From assembly GCF_000830005.1 (NCBI RefSeq), contig NZ_CP010407.1:5212001-5276000 (forward strand): a stretch of 64,000 bases of DNA, written 5' to 3'. A model generated the notes under the pieces. That model made no database searches, was not told the origin of the DNA, and saw only the letters and a program-made list of their open reading frames with translations. Of this stretch, positions 8,103 to 16,028 are shown piece by piece; position 1 is the first letter of the stretch; each line of letters begins with the position of its first letter. This DNA comes from Streptomyces vietnamensis (GTDB lineage: Bacteria; Actinomycetota; Actinomycetes; Streptomycetales; Streptomycetaceae). The translations under genes were made by a program, and so were the position numbers.

Positions 8103-8127
8103 GACGTGGATTACCTCAGCCCCGTGC

Positions 8128-8604
8128 CTAGCGGATGTTCGGGTCGAAGGTGAAGATCACCAGCGTGCCCAGAAGGATGGTGAACACCGTGGCGGTGTAC
8201 AGCAGGCCCTTGAGCCACAGGCGCGTGTTGGCCCGCTCCGCGTAGTCGTTGATGACCGTACGGAGACCGTTGGCGCCGTGCAGCATGGCGAGCCAGAGCA
8301 TCAGCAGGTCCCAGACCTGCCAGAACGGGGACGCCCAGCGGCCGGCCACGAAGGCGAAGCCGACCTTGGTGACGCCGCCGTCCAGCACGAGCTGGATCAG
8401 CAGGTGGCCGATGACCAGGACGACGAGGACCACGCCGGAGAGGCGCATGAAGAGCCATGCGGCCATCTCGAAGTTGCCGCGGGTCGCGCGCGGGGTCTTG
8501 CCCGTGCGCTTGCGGGGGGCCTCGATGTACGGCGCGGGATTGTCCACGTCGTAGTGCGCGCCGCCCTCGACGGGGCCGATCGCGGTGGAGGTGTCAGCAG
8601 ACAT
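8128..8604 (-). CDS. sdhD: Succinate dehydrogenase membrane anchor subunit
   Basis: The 158-aa protein has a soluble N-terminal tail of about 45 residues followed by three membrane helices (roughly 48-70, 95-117 and 130-152). H67 and H109 sit in helices and are candidate heme or quinone-site ligands. The family anchors the SdhAB head to the membrane and helps form the quinone pocket. It starts 8 bp after the sdhC stop, within one operon. Confidence 0.93.
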   Translation of the reverse strand: MSADTSTAIGPVEGGAHYDVDNPAPYIEAPRKRTGKTPRATRGNFEMAAWLFMRLSGVVLVVLVIGHLLIQLVLDGGVTKVGFAFVAGRWASPFWQVWDLLMLWLAMLHGANGLRTVINDYAERANTRLWLKGLLYTATVFTILLGTLVIFTFDPNIR

Positions 8605-8612
8605 GAGTGGCG

Positions 8613-8993
8613 TCAGCTCCCGAACAGTTCACGTGCGGCGTGGTTGAGGACGGGGTAGACGGCACCCGCCATCAGCACGACCCAGACGCCCACGACGGTC
8701 CAGAGCATCTGCTTCTGGTAGCGCGGGCCCTTGGACCAGAAGTCCACGGCGATGACCCGCAGGCCGTTCAGCGCGTGGAAGAGGATGGCGGCGACCAGGC
8801 CGTACTCCAGAAGAGCGACGATCGGCGTCTTGTAGGTCGCGACGACCTCGTCGTACGCCTCGGGGGAGACGCGGACGAGAGCGGTGTCCAGCACGTGTAC
8901 GAACAGGAAGAAGAAGATGAGGACGCCGGTGACTCGATGAGCCACCCAGCTCCACATTCCTTCCCGGCCGCGGTACAGCGTTCCAGCCGGCAC
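8613..8993 (-). CDS. sdhC: Succinate dehydrogenase cytochrome b subunit
   Basis: This 126-aa protein has three membrane helices and the SdhC signature MWSWVAHRVTGVLIFFFLFV, with H19, H33 and H73 as possible heme ligands. The start is GTG at 8993, supported by a GGAGGG ribosome site at 9001-9006 with seven bases of spacing. It is the first gene of sdhCDAB, so the operon promoter should lie in the 9000-9185 region, where I see no clear -35/-10 pair or operator. Confidence 0.94.
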   Translation of the reverse strand: MPAGTLYRGREGMWSWVAHRVTGVLIFFFLFVHVLDTALVRVSPEAYDEVVATYKTPIVALLEYGLVAAILFHALNGLRVIAVDFWSKGPRYQKQMLWTVVGVWVVLMAGAVYPVLNHAARELFGS

Positions 8994-9185
8994 GGAAAAA
9001 CCCTCCGGGAGCGGGGATCAGGGTCGGCCGGCTTCTCTGTCGGTCTGACCCGGCCGGGTACGGTCCACCGGCCCCGGTCATCGTAGCGACGACTCGCCGG
9101 TTCGCTCGCGCGGGGTCCATCGGTGTGATCAAACAGGCACGGACGGGCTATCGCACAGGGAGGAATCGCCGCATTACGGACGAAT

Positions 9186-9851
9186 TCACGGCGTGGTGAC
9201 GCCGAACGTGAGGCGGGCACGGGCGAGCCGGCGCAGTTCGTCGGCGGCCACCACCCGTTCCTCCTCCGGTTCGTTGCCGAGACGTGACCGGATACCGGCC
9301 AGTACGCGGTCGAGACGCTCGTCGGGCCGCACTCCGTCCAGGCTGATCACGAAGGCGTGCCCGAAGCGGCTCTCGTACGCGGCGTGGGCGGCGCCCAGCG
9401 CCATGAGGGCCGCCGGCGGGGCGTCGGGATGCGGGACGGCGGCGGACTCGGCGGCGAGCGCCTCGTCGAGCTCGGCCCGCGACAGGTCGTAGGAGGCCTC
9501 GTCCGCGGCGGCGAGCAGCGCGTCGAGCGTCGGGTACGGGCGGTGCGCGCTCACCCGTTCGGCCCAGCGCCGGCTCGCGCAGCAGTCGAACAGGAGCGCC
9601 TCGGCGGCCCCGGCCGGTGCGGCGTTGAAGCGGACGAGCCCGGAGAGGTGCCGGGCCGCGCCCTGCTGGGCAGGTATGGCAGGCGTGTCCGTGGAGCCCG
9701 GCTTCCGGCAGGGGGCGTGGGTGTCGCTGGTCAGCGTGGGCTCCGGTACTCCGGGACGGGTGGGGTGGGCGTGACGCAACGTTATCGACGGGATGAGGGA
9801 AGTGTCCGACGGATGCGCGAATTTCACCCGGAAGGGAGAGTTTCGGAACAC
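9186..9851 (-). CDS. OHCU decarboxylase-like protein (start uncertain)
   Basis: The C-terminal 150 residues match the 2-oxo-4-hydroxy-4-carboxy-5-ureidoimidazoline decarboxylase family: LVRFNAAPAGAAEALLFDCC, then RRWAERVSAHRPYPTLDALL and YESRFGHAFVISLDG. The family performs the last step from urate to S-allantoin. GTG 9851 gives 221 aa, but the first 60 or so codons lack GC-rich third positions and have no ribosome site. The true start is probably downstream, perhaps a TTG or CTG. No other purine-catabolism gene is adjacent, so the role is inferred from the domain only. Confidence 0.7.
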   Translation of the reverse strand: MFRNSPFRVKFAHPSDTSLIPSITLRHAHPTRPGVPEPTLTSDTHAPCRKPGSTDTPAIPAQQGAARHLSGLVRFNAAPAGAAEALLFDCCASRRWAERVSAHRPYPTLDALLAAADEASYDLSRAELDEALAAESAAVPHPDAPPAALMALGAAHAAYESRFGHAFVISLDGVRPDERLDRVLAGIRSRLGNEPEEERVVAADELRRLARARLTFGVTTP

Positions 9852-9916
9852 ATGATGGACGATCGTCTTCCGGCTCCGTCGACTGGTCGGACCGTCGTCC
9901 GTACGGGAGGATCCGA

Positions 9917-11539
9917 ATGATGCGGTACTCCCTTTGGGGGCCTCGCCGGGGCCCCGCCCTTCTGGCGACCGCGGTGGCGCTGGCCACCGTGGCGGCCTGC
10001 TCGAACGGCTCTCCGTCCACCCCGTCCGCCACGGGCTCGTCCGCGAGCGCCACGCCCACGAGCACCCCGCCGCCGAGCCCGAAACCGACGCCGACGCCCA
10101 CGCCGACGAAGAACTACCCCCTCTCCACCGCGCCGCGCACGATCCCCTCCGTCGGCGCCCACGAGGCCGCCCGCGGCCCCGGCTGGAAGCCCGCGCCCAC
10201 GGGCGGGGTCGTCCTCGCCGCGAACAGCGAGGCCCTCGCCGACGAAGGCCGGCTGATCGCCGGGGAGCTCGGCATCCCGTACCGGGGTGCCGCCGCGGCC
10301 GGACCCGGGGACGTCGAGCTGGCCCTGGGCGGGACGGGCGCCCCCGAGTCGTACGCCCTGACGGTTCGCGACGGCCGCGTCCGGATCGCGGGCCCCGACG
10401 AGGCCGGCGTCTTCTACGGCACCCGCACGCTCAAGCAGTCGGTCAGGGCCACCGGCGCGATGCCCGAGGGCACGGTCACCGACCGGCCGGCGAAACCGCA
10501 GCGCGGCCTGATGGTCGACATCGCCCGCAAGTACTTCACCGCGGCCTGGATCGAGGACCGCATCCGCGAGATGAGCGACCTGAAGCTCAACCAGCTCGGG
10601 CTGCACTTCTCCGACGACCAGGGCTTCCGGATCGAGTCCGACAGCCACCCCGAGGTGGTGTCGGCGGAGCACCTCACCAAGGCCGAGGTCCGCCGGATCC
10701 TCGCCCTCGCGGCGAGCCGCCACGTCACGGTCATCCCCGAGATCGACTCGCCGGGACACCTCGGCGCCGTCATCGCCGCCCACCCGAACCTCCAGCTCGT
10801 CAGCGCGAGCGGCCGGACCCCGCGCGGGACCGTCGACATCTCGAACCCGGACTCGGCGAAGATCGTCGACGAGCTGCTGCGCGAGTACACCCAGCTCTTC
10901 CCCGGGGCGTACTGGCACCTCGGCGGCGACGAATACGTCGCGCTGATGTCCAAGAACCCCGAGGCGAGCTACCCGAAGCTGGCGCGGGCCGCGGTCGCGA
11001 AGTACGGGCCCTCCGGCCGCGTCCAGGACCTCGCCACCGGCTGGCTCAACGACCGCGCGGCCGTCGTCCGGCCCACCGGCAAGACCCTCAAGGCCTGGAA
11101 CGACGGCTTCTTCACGGGCGGGGTGGTCAGCCCCGACAAGGACATCGAGGTCGAGTACTGGACGGGCCGCGAGATCGGCGCGCGGCTGCCGGCCTCGTAC
11201 CTGAGCGCGGGCCGCAAGCTGATCAACCTCAACGACGACTACCTCTACTACATCCTGGGCGAGCCCAACCGCTTCCCGTACCCCACCGGCCGCCGCATCT
11301 ACGAGCAGTGGACCCCGCGCGTCCTGCGCGGCTCCACCCCCGTGCCGGCGCGGTACGACCCCCAGATCCTCGGCGGCCGGCTCGCGGTCTGGTGCGACCT
11401 GTCCCGGGCCCAGACCCAGGCCCAGGTGGCGGCGGGCATCCACCTGCCCCTCGCGGCCCTGGCCCAGAAGGTCTGGGATCCGTCGACACCGACGCTGACC
11501 TGGGGGCAGTTCAGGGCGTTGGCGGCGAAGGTGACCTGA
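9917..11539 (+). CDS. Beta-N-acetylhexosaminidase lipoprotein, GH20
   Basis: The 540-aa protein releases N-acetylhexosamines from chitin- or glycoprotein-derived sugars. A signal peptide ends in a lipobox (VAAC, Cys28), followed by a Ser/Pro/Thr linker to about residue 65, a GH20 N-terminal domain, and the GH20 barrel with the acid-base pair D338-E339 in HLGGDEY. It is therefore expected to be anchored outside the membrane. GGGAGG precedes tandem ATGs at 9917 and 9920. It is divergent from the OHCU gene. Specificity between GlcNAc and GalNAc cannot be read from sequence. Confidence 0.93.
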   Translation: MMRYSLWGPRRGPALLATAVALATVAACSNGSPSTPSATGSSASATPTSTPPPSPKPTPTPTPTKNYPLSTAPRTIPSVGAHEAARGPGWKPAPTGGVVLAANSEALADEGRLIAGELGIPYRGAAAAGPGDVELALGGTGAPESYALTVRDGRVRIAGPDEAGVFYGTRTLKQSVRATGAMPEGTVTDRPAKPQRGLMVDIARKYFTAAWIEDRIREMSDLKLNQLGLHFSDDQGFRIESDSHPEVVSAEHLTKAEVRRILALAASRHVTVIPEIDSPGHLGAVIAAHPNLQLVSASGRTPRGTVDISNPDSAKIVDELLREYTQLFPGAYWHLGGDEYVALMSKNPEASYPKLARAAVAKYGPSGRVQDLATGWLNDRAAVVRPTGKTLKAWNDGFFTGGVVSPDKDIEVEYWTGREIGARLPASYLSAGRKLINLNDDYLYYILGEPNRFPYPTGRRIYEQWTPRVLRGSTPVPARYDPQILGGRLAVWCDLSRAQTQAQVAAGIHLPLAALAQKVWDPSTPTLTWGQFRALAAKVT

Positions 11540-11632
11540 CTTTTGTCGTGGACGCGATCGGTCCGGATCGCGTACGTTCCCCCGGCGGCGGCCGAGTGGC
11601 CGCCGCTTGTTCCTTTGGGGGGAACCCAGCAC

Positions 11633-12265
11633 ATGCGCATGCTCAAGAACCCGATCGGCCTGTCGAGAGCCGTCGTGGTCCTGCTCCTCGGCAACGTCTT
11701 CTTCGACGTCCTGCTCGGCGGGATCGAAGGCCACGACCTGGTGGCCGACGACCCGTACTACTCCGACGTGGCGGTCGGGCCGGTCGACGGGGCCTACGCC
11801 ACGGCGGGCCTGGTGTACCTGGCGACCATCGTCGTCTTCATCATCTGGTTCCACCGGCTGCGGAACAACGCCGAGGTCTGGGCCTCCGACCTGCAGAGCC
11901 GGACGCCGGGCTACGCCATCGGCGGCTGGTTCATCCCGATCCTCAACTTCTGGGTTCCGCGGGTGATCGCGGCCGACATCTGGCGGGCCAGCCGCTGGGA
12001 GCCGTACGCCGCCGATGCCAAGGGCGAGCTGACGCTGCTCAACAGCTGGTGGGTGTGCTTCGTCGCGAGCGGTGTGGCGGATTCGATCTCCCGGCAGTTT
12101 TACAAGAATGCTGAAACCGTCGAGGCCTACGACACCGCGACCCTCTGGTCACTCGCGGGCTACGGCCTCGACATCGCCGCCGCCTTCCTCGCCATCCTCG
12201 TCGTCCGCCGTCTGACCTCTATGCAGCACGCCAAGGCCACTGGCATGATTCCGGCCGCGCAGTGA
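11633..12265 (+). CDS. DUF4328-type membrane protein
   Basis: The 210-aa protein has about five hydrophobic helices. It contains a conserved block (FIIWFHRLRNNAEVWA, then YAIGGWFIPILNFWVPRVIA) that I associate with the DUF4328 family of actinobacterial membrane proteins of unknown function. ATG 11633 is preferred because a strong GGGGGGAA ribosome site lies at 11617-11624; an earlier in-frame start at 11543 would add residues without coding bias. It stands alone between the hexosaminidase and a hypothetical gene. Confidence 0.8.
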   Translation: MRMLKNPIGLSRAVVVLLLGNVFFDVLLGGIEGHDLVADDPYYSDVAVGPVDGAYATAGLVYLATIVVFIIWFHRLRNNAEVWASDLQSRTPGYAIGGWFIPILNFWVPRVIAADIWRASRWEPYAADAKGELTLLNSWWVCFVASGVADSISRQFYKNAETVEAYDTATLWSLAGYGLDIAAAFLAILVVRRLTSMQHAKATGMIPAAQ

Positions 12266-12283
12266 CGAAAAAGCGCCCCTCGG

Positions 12284-12304
12284 CGCAGTAGTGGAAGTAC
12301 TGCG
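12284..12304. promoter_or_regulatory. Short inverted repeat before hypothetical gene
   Basis: CGCAGTA (12284-12290) and TACTGCG (12298-12304) form 7-bp arms around a 7-bp spacer, 27 bp before the ATG at 12332. It could be an operator or the terminator of the preceding membrane-protein gene. Confidence 0.35.
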
Positions 12305-12331
12305 TCCGCATCGGGTGGCGAGGAGGCGTCC

Positions 12332-12892
12332 ATGGCGTCGGGGAACGGCCGGAGCCTGCTGGAACTGATCGACGGGGCCGACGAGCGGGGGCTGGCCGCG
12401 GCCGGGCTCGCCTGCCTCGACCGCTGTCTGCCGCTGCTCGCCCCCGACCGGGCCGACGCCCTGCGCCCCGTGTGGGCCGCCGTCGCGCGCGGCGACGGGG
12501 CCGCCTGGGGCGAGGCCGTCGCCAAGGCCCGGGTCGAGCTCGACGTCGAGGGCACGGAGGACGCCGAGGCCGTACGCGCCATGCTCGCGCAGGCCCCGGC
12601 GGCCTGGACCGCCGAGGCCCTGCGCGCCTGGGCCGGCGACTGCTCCGTCGCGGCGCTCGCCCTGCACGGGCGGTACGACGCGGCCGGGGTGCCCGACGGG
12701 CTCGTCGAGCGCTGCCGGGCCGGGGACGCGGACGGTGCGGGCCCGCTGCTCGCGGGGGAGCTCCGCCGCCAGCAGGCCGTCCTCGAAACGGCCGCCCACG
12801 GCCCGACCGGACTGCGCCGGGCACGTGAACTCTCCGTCGAGGGCGGCCGGGTGCTGCGCGCGGTCGTGTCGCGCAGGGCCCGCACCGCCTGA
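12332..12892 (+). CDS. Hypothetical helical protein
   Basis: The 186-aa protein is almost entirely Ala/Leu/Arg-rich helix and has no recognised domain. It starts MASGNGRSLLELIDGADERG and contains the helical block CLPLLAPDRADALRPVWAAV. A GAGGAGG ribosome site precedes ATG 12332 with good spacing, and codon bias is typical. It converges with the ClpN/HTH gene at 12902, with only 9 bp between the stops. No function is offered. Confidence 0.75.
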   Translation: MASGNGRSLLELIDGADERGLAAAGLACLDRCLPLLAPDRADALRPVWAAVARGDGAAWGEAVAKARVELDVEGTEDAEAVRAMLAQAPAAWTAEALRAWAGDCSVAALALHGRYDAAGVPDGLVERCRAGDADGAGPLLAGELRRQQAVLETAAHGPTGLRRARELSVEGGRVLRAVVSRRARTA

Positions 12893-12901
12893 CCGTTCGG
12901 T

Positions 12902-13639
12902 CTACGCCTCCGGCGGCTGGATCGCGATCGAGGCGATCGTCTCCGCGATCTCCCGTTCCGCCGTGGCCTTGTCCAGGCCGAGCCCGCTCAGTACGCCCTG
13001 CCCGTCCTCGTGCTCGAGCAGGGCGAGCAGGATGTGCTCGGTGCCGACGTAGTTGTGCCCGAGGCGCAGGGCCTCGCGGAACGTCAGCTCCAGGACCTTC
13101 TTCGCCGCCGCGTCGTACGGGACGAGCGCGGGCACTTCGTCGGCGGCCGGCGGCAGGGTCGCCGTGACCGCCTCGCGGACCTGGTCGAGGGTCACGCCCC
13201 GCGAGGTGATCCAGTGCGCCGCGAGCCCCTCGGGCTCGGCGAGGAGGCCGAGCGCCAGGTGGGCGGGGAGGGTCTCGGCGTTCCGGGCGGCGGTGGCCTC
13301 GTTCTGGGCGGCCATGACCACGTTCCGGGCCCGCGGGGTGAAGCGGCTGAACCCGGCGTTCGGGTCCATCTTCTCCGCGTCCGGCTCCTTGGGGACGAAG
13401 CGCTTCTGGGCCGCCTGGCGGGTGACGCCCATGCTGCGGCCGATGTCGGTCCAGGAGGCGCCGGAGCGCCGGGCCTGGTCCACGAAGTGGCCGATGAGGT
13501 GGTCGGCGACGTCGCCGAGGTGGTCCGCCGCGATGACCGCGCTGGAGAGCTGCTCCAGGGAGTCCGGGTGGACCTTCTTGATGGCTTCGATGAGTTCGTC
13601 GAGACGGACAGGGACATTCAAGCCGACTGGATTCGTCAT
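12902..13639 (-). CDS. ClpN-domain protein with helix-turn-helix
   Basis: The 245-aa protein joins an N-terminal DNA-binding-like region (residues 1-85, with SWTDIGRSMGVTRQAAQKRF as helix-turn-helix) to two ClpA/ClpC-type N-terminal repeats (about 95-160 and 170-235, the second with LGHNYVGTEHILLALL). The ClpN repeat binds adaptors or substrates in Clp ATPases, but there is no ATPase domain here. Such proteins occur widely in Streptomyces; a role as regulator or stress sensor is inferred. The repeated GTTGACA motif just upstream may be an autoregulatory site. Confidence 0.88.
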   Translation of the reverse strand: MTNPVGLNVPVRLDELIEAIKKVHPDSLEQLSSAVIAADHLGDVADHLIGHFVDQARRSGASWTDIGRSMGVTRQAAQKRFVPKEPDAEKMDPNAGFSRFTPRARNVVMAAQNEATAARNAETLPAHLALGLLAEPEGLAAHWITSRGVTLDQVREAVTATLPPAADEVPALVPYDAAAKKVLELTFREALRLGHNYVGTEHILLALLEHEDGQGVLSGLGLDKATAEREIAETIASIAIQPPEA

Positions 13640-13652
13640 GAGGCAACCTTAG

Positions 13653-13690
13653 GTTGACACTCCTCCACTGTCAACGGCCGGTTGACACTC
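13653..13690. promoter_or_regulatory. GTTGACA repeats upstream of the ClpN/HTH gene
   Basis: GTTGACACTC occurs at 13653-13662 and 13681-13690 (28-bp period). Between them TGTCAAC (13669-13675) makes a perfect 7-bp inverted repeat with the first copy across 9 bp. TTGACA on the minus strand (13669-13674) could also be the -35 of the ClpN/HTH gene, whose start is 30 bp away. Three half-sites in 38 bp suggest an operator. Confidence 0.5.
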
Positions 13691-13964
13691 GAAGGGCGTA
13701 CGACTCCCCGGGAGGCGAAAGGTCACCAGAAAGAGTGAGAAGAAGGGGGGAAATGGGAGACGACCGGGGCCGCCACCCCCCACAGGAGAGGCCCCGGTCG
13801 TCGTCCACGGAGCCGCAGCACGGCTCCGTACTCCTATCAGCGCCAGTGGTGCGTTTTCTGTCACACCCTCCCGGACCGCTCGGAGGTTGCAAGTTGTACA
13901 AAGACCCCTGACCACGTGGACGTGACGCCGCGACACCACGTAGCGTGCAGGTGCGCGAGGCGGC
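13691..13964. other. Divergent intergenic region with orphan hairpin
   Basis: No convincing gene lies between the ClpN/HTH start (13639) and the sigma factor start (13965). GACGACCGGGGCC (13759-13771) and GGCCCCGGTCGTC (13790-13802) form a perfect 13-bp stem with an 18-nt loop, which looks like a terminator although both flanking genes point away from it. The rest (13803-13964) should hold the sigma factor promoter; I see no clear motif. Confidence 0.5.
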
Positions 13965-14708
13965 GTGGCGGTGGTGACCAGCCGCGATGACGCGGGCGTG
14001 ACCACGTCACCGACGAACAGGGTTTGGGGAGTGCTGGGGGACGACGCGGAGCTGACCGCCGCGGTGCTCGCTGCGCAGGACGGGGACGAAGACGCCTTCC
14101 GTACCGTCTACCGCGCCGTGCACCCCCGGCTGCTCGGCTACATACGCACGCTGGTCGGCGACGCGGACGCCGAGGACGTCGCCTCCGAGTCCTGGCTCCA
14201 GATAGCCCGCGACCTCGACCGCTTCGACGGCGACGCGGACCGGTTCCGCGGCTGGGCGGCCCGGATCGCCCGCAACCGCGCCCTCGACCACATCCGGATG
14301 CGCGGCCGCCGCCCCGCCATGGGCGCCGACGAGACCGAGCTCGCCGACAAGCCCGCCGATTCCGACACGGCCGGCGAGGCCCTGGAGGCCCTCGCCACCG
14401 GCGACACCATGCACCTGATCGCCCAGCTCCCGCAGGACCAGGCCGAGGCCGTCGTCCTGCGCGTCGTCGTCGGCCTCGACGCCAAGAGCGCCGCCGACAC
14501 CCTGGGCAAACGCCCCGGCGCCGTGCGCACCGCCGCGCACCGGGGGCTCAAGAAGCTCGCCGAACTCCTCGGGGTCGACGGGCAGGACGACGGCGCGGGA
14601 ACCGTCGTCCCCCTGGACGGCGTCCCTCCGCAACGCGGTCGCGCGCCGGGGTCCGTGGCCCCCGGCGGTGTGACGCAATCACGTCCGCGTACGCAGAAGG
14701 ACATGTGA
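13965..14708 (+). CDS. ECF-type RNA polymerase sigma factor
   Basis: The protein of up to 247 aa has sigma region 2 (DAFRTVYRAVHPRLLGYIRT, then DVASESWLQIARDLDRFDG and FRGWAARIARNRALDHIR) and region 4 (LPQDQAEAVVLRVVVGLDAK, then GKRPGAVRTAAHRGLKKLAE), joined by a short linker. No extra C-terminal domain is seen, only a disordered tail of about 45 residues. The start is uncertain: GTG 13965, GTG 13998 and GTG 14031 are in frame, and the sigma domain itself begins after the last. Its stop overlaps the next gene's ATG (TGATG), so that gene probably encodes the cognate regulator. Confidence 0.9.
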   Translation: MAVVTSRDDAGVTTSPTNRVWGVLGDDAELTAAVLAAQDGDEDAFRTVYRAVHPRLLGYIRTLVGDADAEDVASESWLQIARDLDRFDGDADRFRGWAARIARNRALDHIRMRGRRPAMGADETELADKPADSDTAGEALEALATGDTMHLIAQLPQDQAEAVVLRVVVGLDAKSAADTLGKRPGAVRTAAHRGLKKLAELLGVDGQDDGAGTVVPLDGVPPQRGRAPGSVAPGGVTQSRPRTQKDM

Positions 14709-15877
14709 TGGCCGACGAGCGGTACCAGTGGCTCGATCAGGAGGCCGCGGAGCGGCTGCTCCGCGGCGAACCGGTCGAGGCCCTCGACGACCGCGCGCGT
14801 TTCCAGGCCGAGCGCCTCGCCGAGGCCCTCGGCACGGCCCGTGTTCCGGCCGTCCCGCCGGCCGCGCGCACCGAACTGCCGGGCGAGGCCGCGGCGCTCG
14901 CCGCCTTCCGCAAGGCCACCGCCGAGCGCGCCGCCGCCGCGTCCGCAGTGTCCGCGTCCGCCGCTACCGCCGCCTCGCCCGCTGCCACCGCGTCCGCCGC
15001 TTCGGCCGCGTCCGCCGGTCGCGCCGCCGTCGCCGAGCTGGGCCGGGTGCGGCTCGCGCCCGTCACCGCCCCGGCGCGCCGCTGGGGACGTTCCGTGCGG
15101 TACGGGCTGGCCGCCGCGGTCGCCGCCGTCACGGTCGGCGGCGTCGCCGTCGCCGCCGGTACGGGTGTGCTGCCGCTGGTCGGCCCCGCGCCCGCCAGCT
15201 CCGTCACGGCGGTGGAGACGACGGACCCGCTCGTCTCCGAGGAGCCCGGAATACGCCAGGACCCCGAGGCACCCCCGACGGAACCGGGCGGCGGCGACCC
15301 CACGCCCGGCTCGTCCCCCTCGGCCGACTCCTCGTCCACCGCCCCGACCCCCGGCGTCCCGGACGGGCACGGCACGGTCACCCCCGGCACGGGCACCCCG
15401 AAGCCGGGCAGGACGCCTTCGACCGGGGGCGGCACCACTTCCACGGATCCCCGGGGGAAGGCCCTCGACGCCTGCCGGGCCTACCGGAAGGGCGTACTCG
15501 ACGCCGCCGGCCGGCAGCGGATCACGAACGCCCTGCGCAAGGGCGAGACCCTGGGCGGCTACTGCGACCGGATCCTCTCCGGCGACACCGGCACGTCCAC
15601 GGCGGGCGGCCAGAACGGCTCCAACGGCAACGGCAACGGCAAGGGCGACGGCAAGGGCGACTCCGAGGACCCCTCCGACGGCGACCACGAGGGCGGCTCG
15701 AACGGCACCTCCGACGGCGGCGCGAACAGCGGCTCCGAAGGCAACTCCGACAGCGGGCCCGCCGGCGTCGGGAACCGGGCCGGAAGCGTCCTTCCCGACG
15801 CCCAGTCCCAGACCGGAGTCACCGTCACGCTGCCCGCCGGAATCACCGCCGAAGCACGCCTCCCGCTCGCGGTGTAA
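14708..15877 (+). CDS. Membrane protein coupled to ECF sigma, likely anti-sigma
   Basis: The 389-aa protein has a cytoplasmic part of about 135 residues, beginning RYQWLDQEAAERLLRGEPVE, with Ala-rich low-complexity sequence. One membrane helix follows (about 137-157, YGLAAAVAAVTVGGVAVAAG). Then comes a long external Pro/Thr/Ser-rich and Gly/Asn/Ser/Asp-rich region around a conserved-looking segment, DACRAYRKGVLDAAGRQR to GYCDRIL, with two cysteines. One-base overlap with the sigma gene and this topology fit an anti-sigma factor, but no zinc-binding HxxxCxxC motif is visible, so this is inference. Confidence 0.75.
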   Translation: MADERYQWLDQEAAERLLRGEPVEALDDRARFQAERLAEALGTARVPAVPPAARTELPGEAAALAAFRKATAERAAAASAVSASAATAASPAATASAASAASAGRAAVAELGRVRLAPVTAPARRWGRSVRYGLAAAVAAVTVGGVAVAAGTGVLPLVGPAPASSVTAVETTDPLVSEEPGIRQDPEAPPTEPGGGDPTPGSSPSADSSSTAPTPGVPDGHGTVTPGTGTPKPGRTPSTGGGTTSTDPRGKALDACRAYRKGVLDAAGRQRITNALRKGETLGGYCDRILSGDTGTSTAGGQNGSNGNGNGKGDGKGDSEDPSDGDHEGGSNGTSDGGANSGSEGNSDSGPAGVGNRAGSVLPDAQSQTGVTVTLPAGITAEARLPLAV

Positions 15878-15972
15878 CACTTCTGGGCCCGTCGGCGCAG
15901 TAAGAAATGCCGACTGGTCATCGGCCGCGCAGAGAGCCGGGGTTCCCCCCGTACCTACGGCTCCGCGCACCC

Positions 15973-16011
15973 GGCGCGGGTGGGACACGTTCCCCCGGTC
16001 CCACCCGCGCC
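15973..16011. terminator. Bidirectional terminator
   Basis: GGCGCGGGTGGGAC (15973-15986) pairs perfectly with GTCCCACCCGCGCC (15998-16011), a 14-bp stem with an 11-nt loop, between convergent genes ending at 15877 and 16029. Confidence 0.85.
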
Positions 16012-16028
16012 CCTTCCTCCTCCGTCCC

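Noticed and set aside
9882..9896. ACTGGTCGGACCGTC upstream of the hexosaminidase, similar to a DasR site
   Set aside because: The centre is one base shorter than the dre consensus (GGTC-N1-GACC instead of GGTC-N2-GACC) and the right half is poor.
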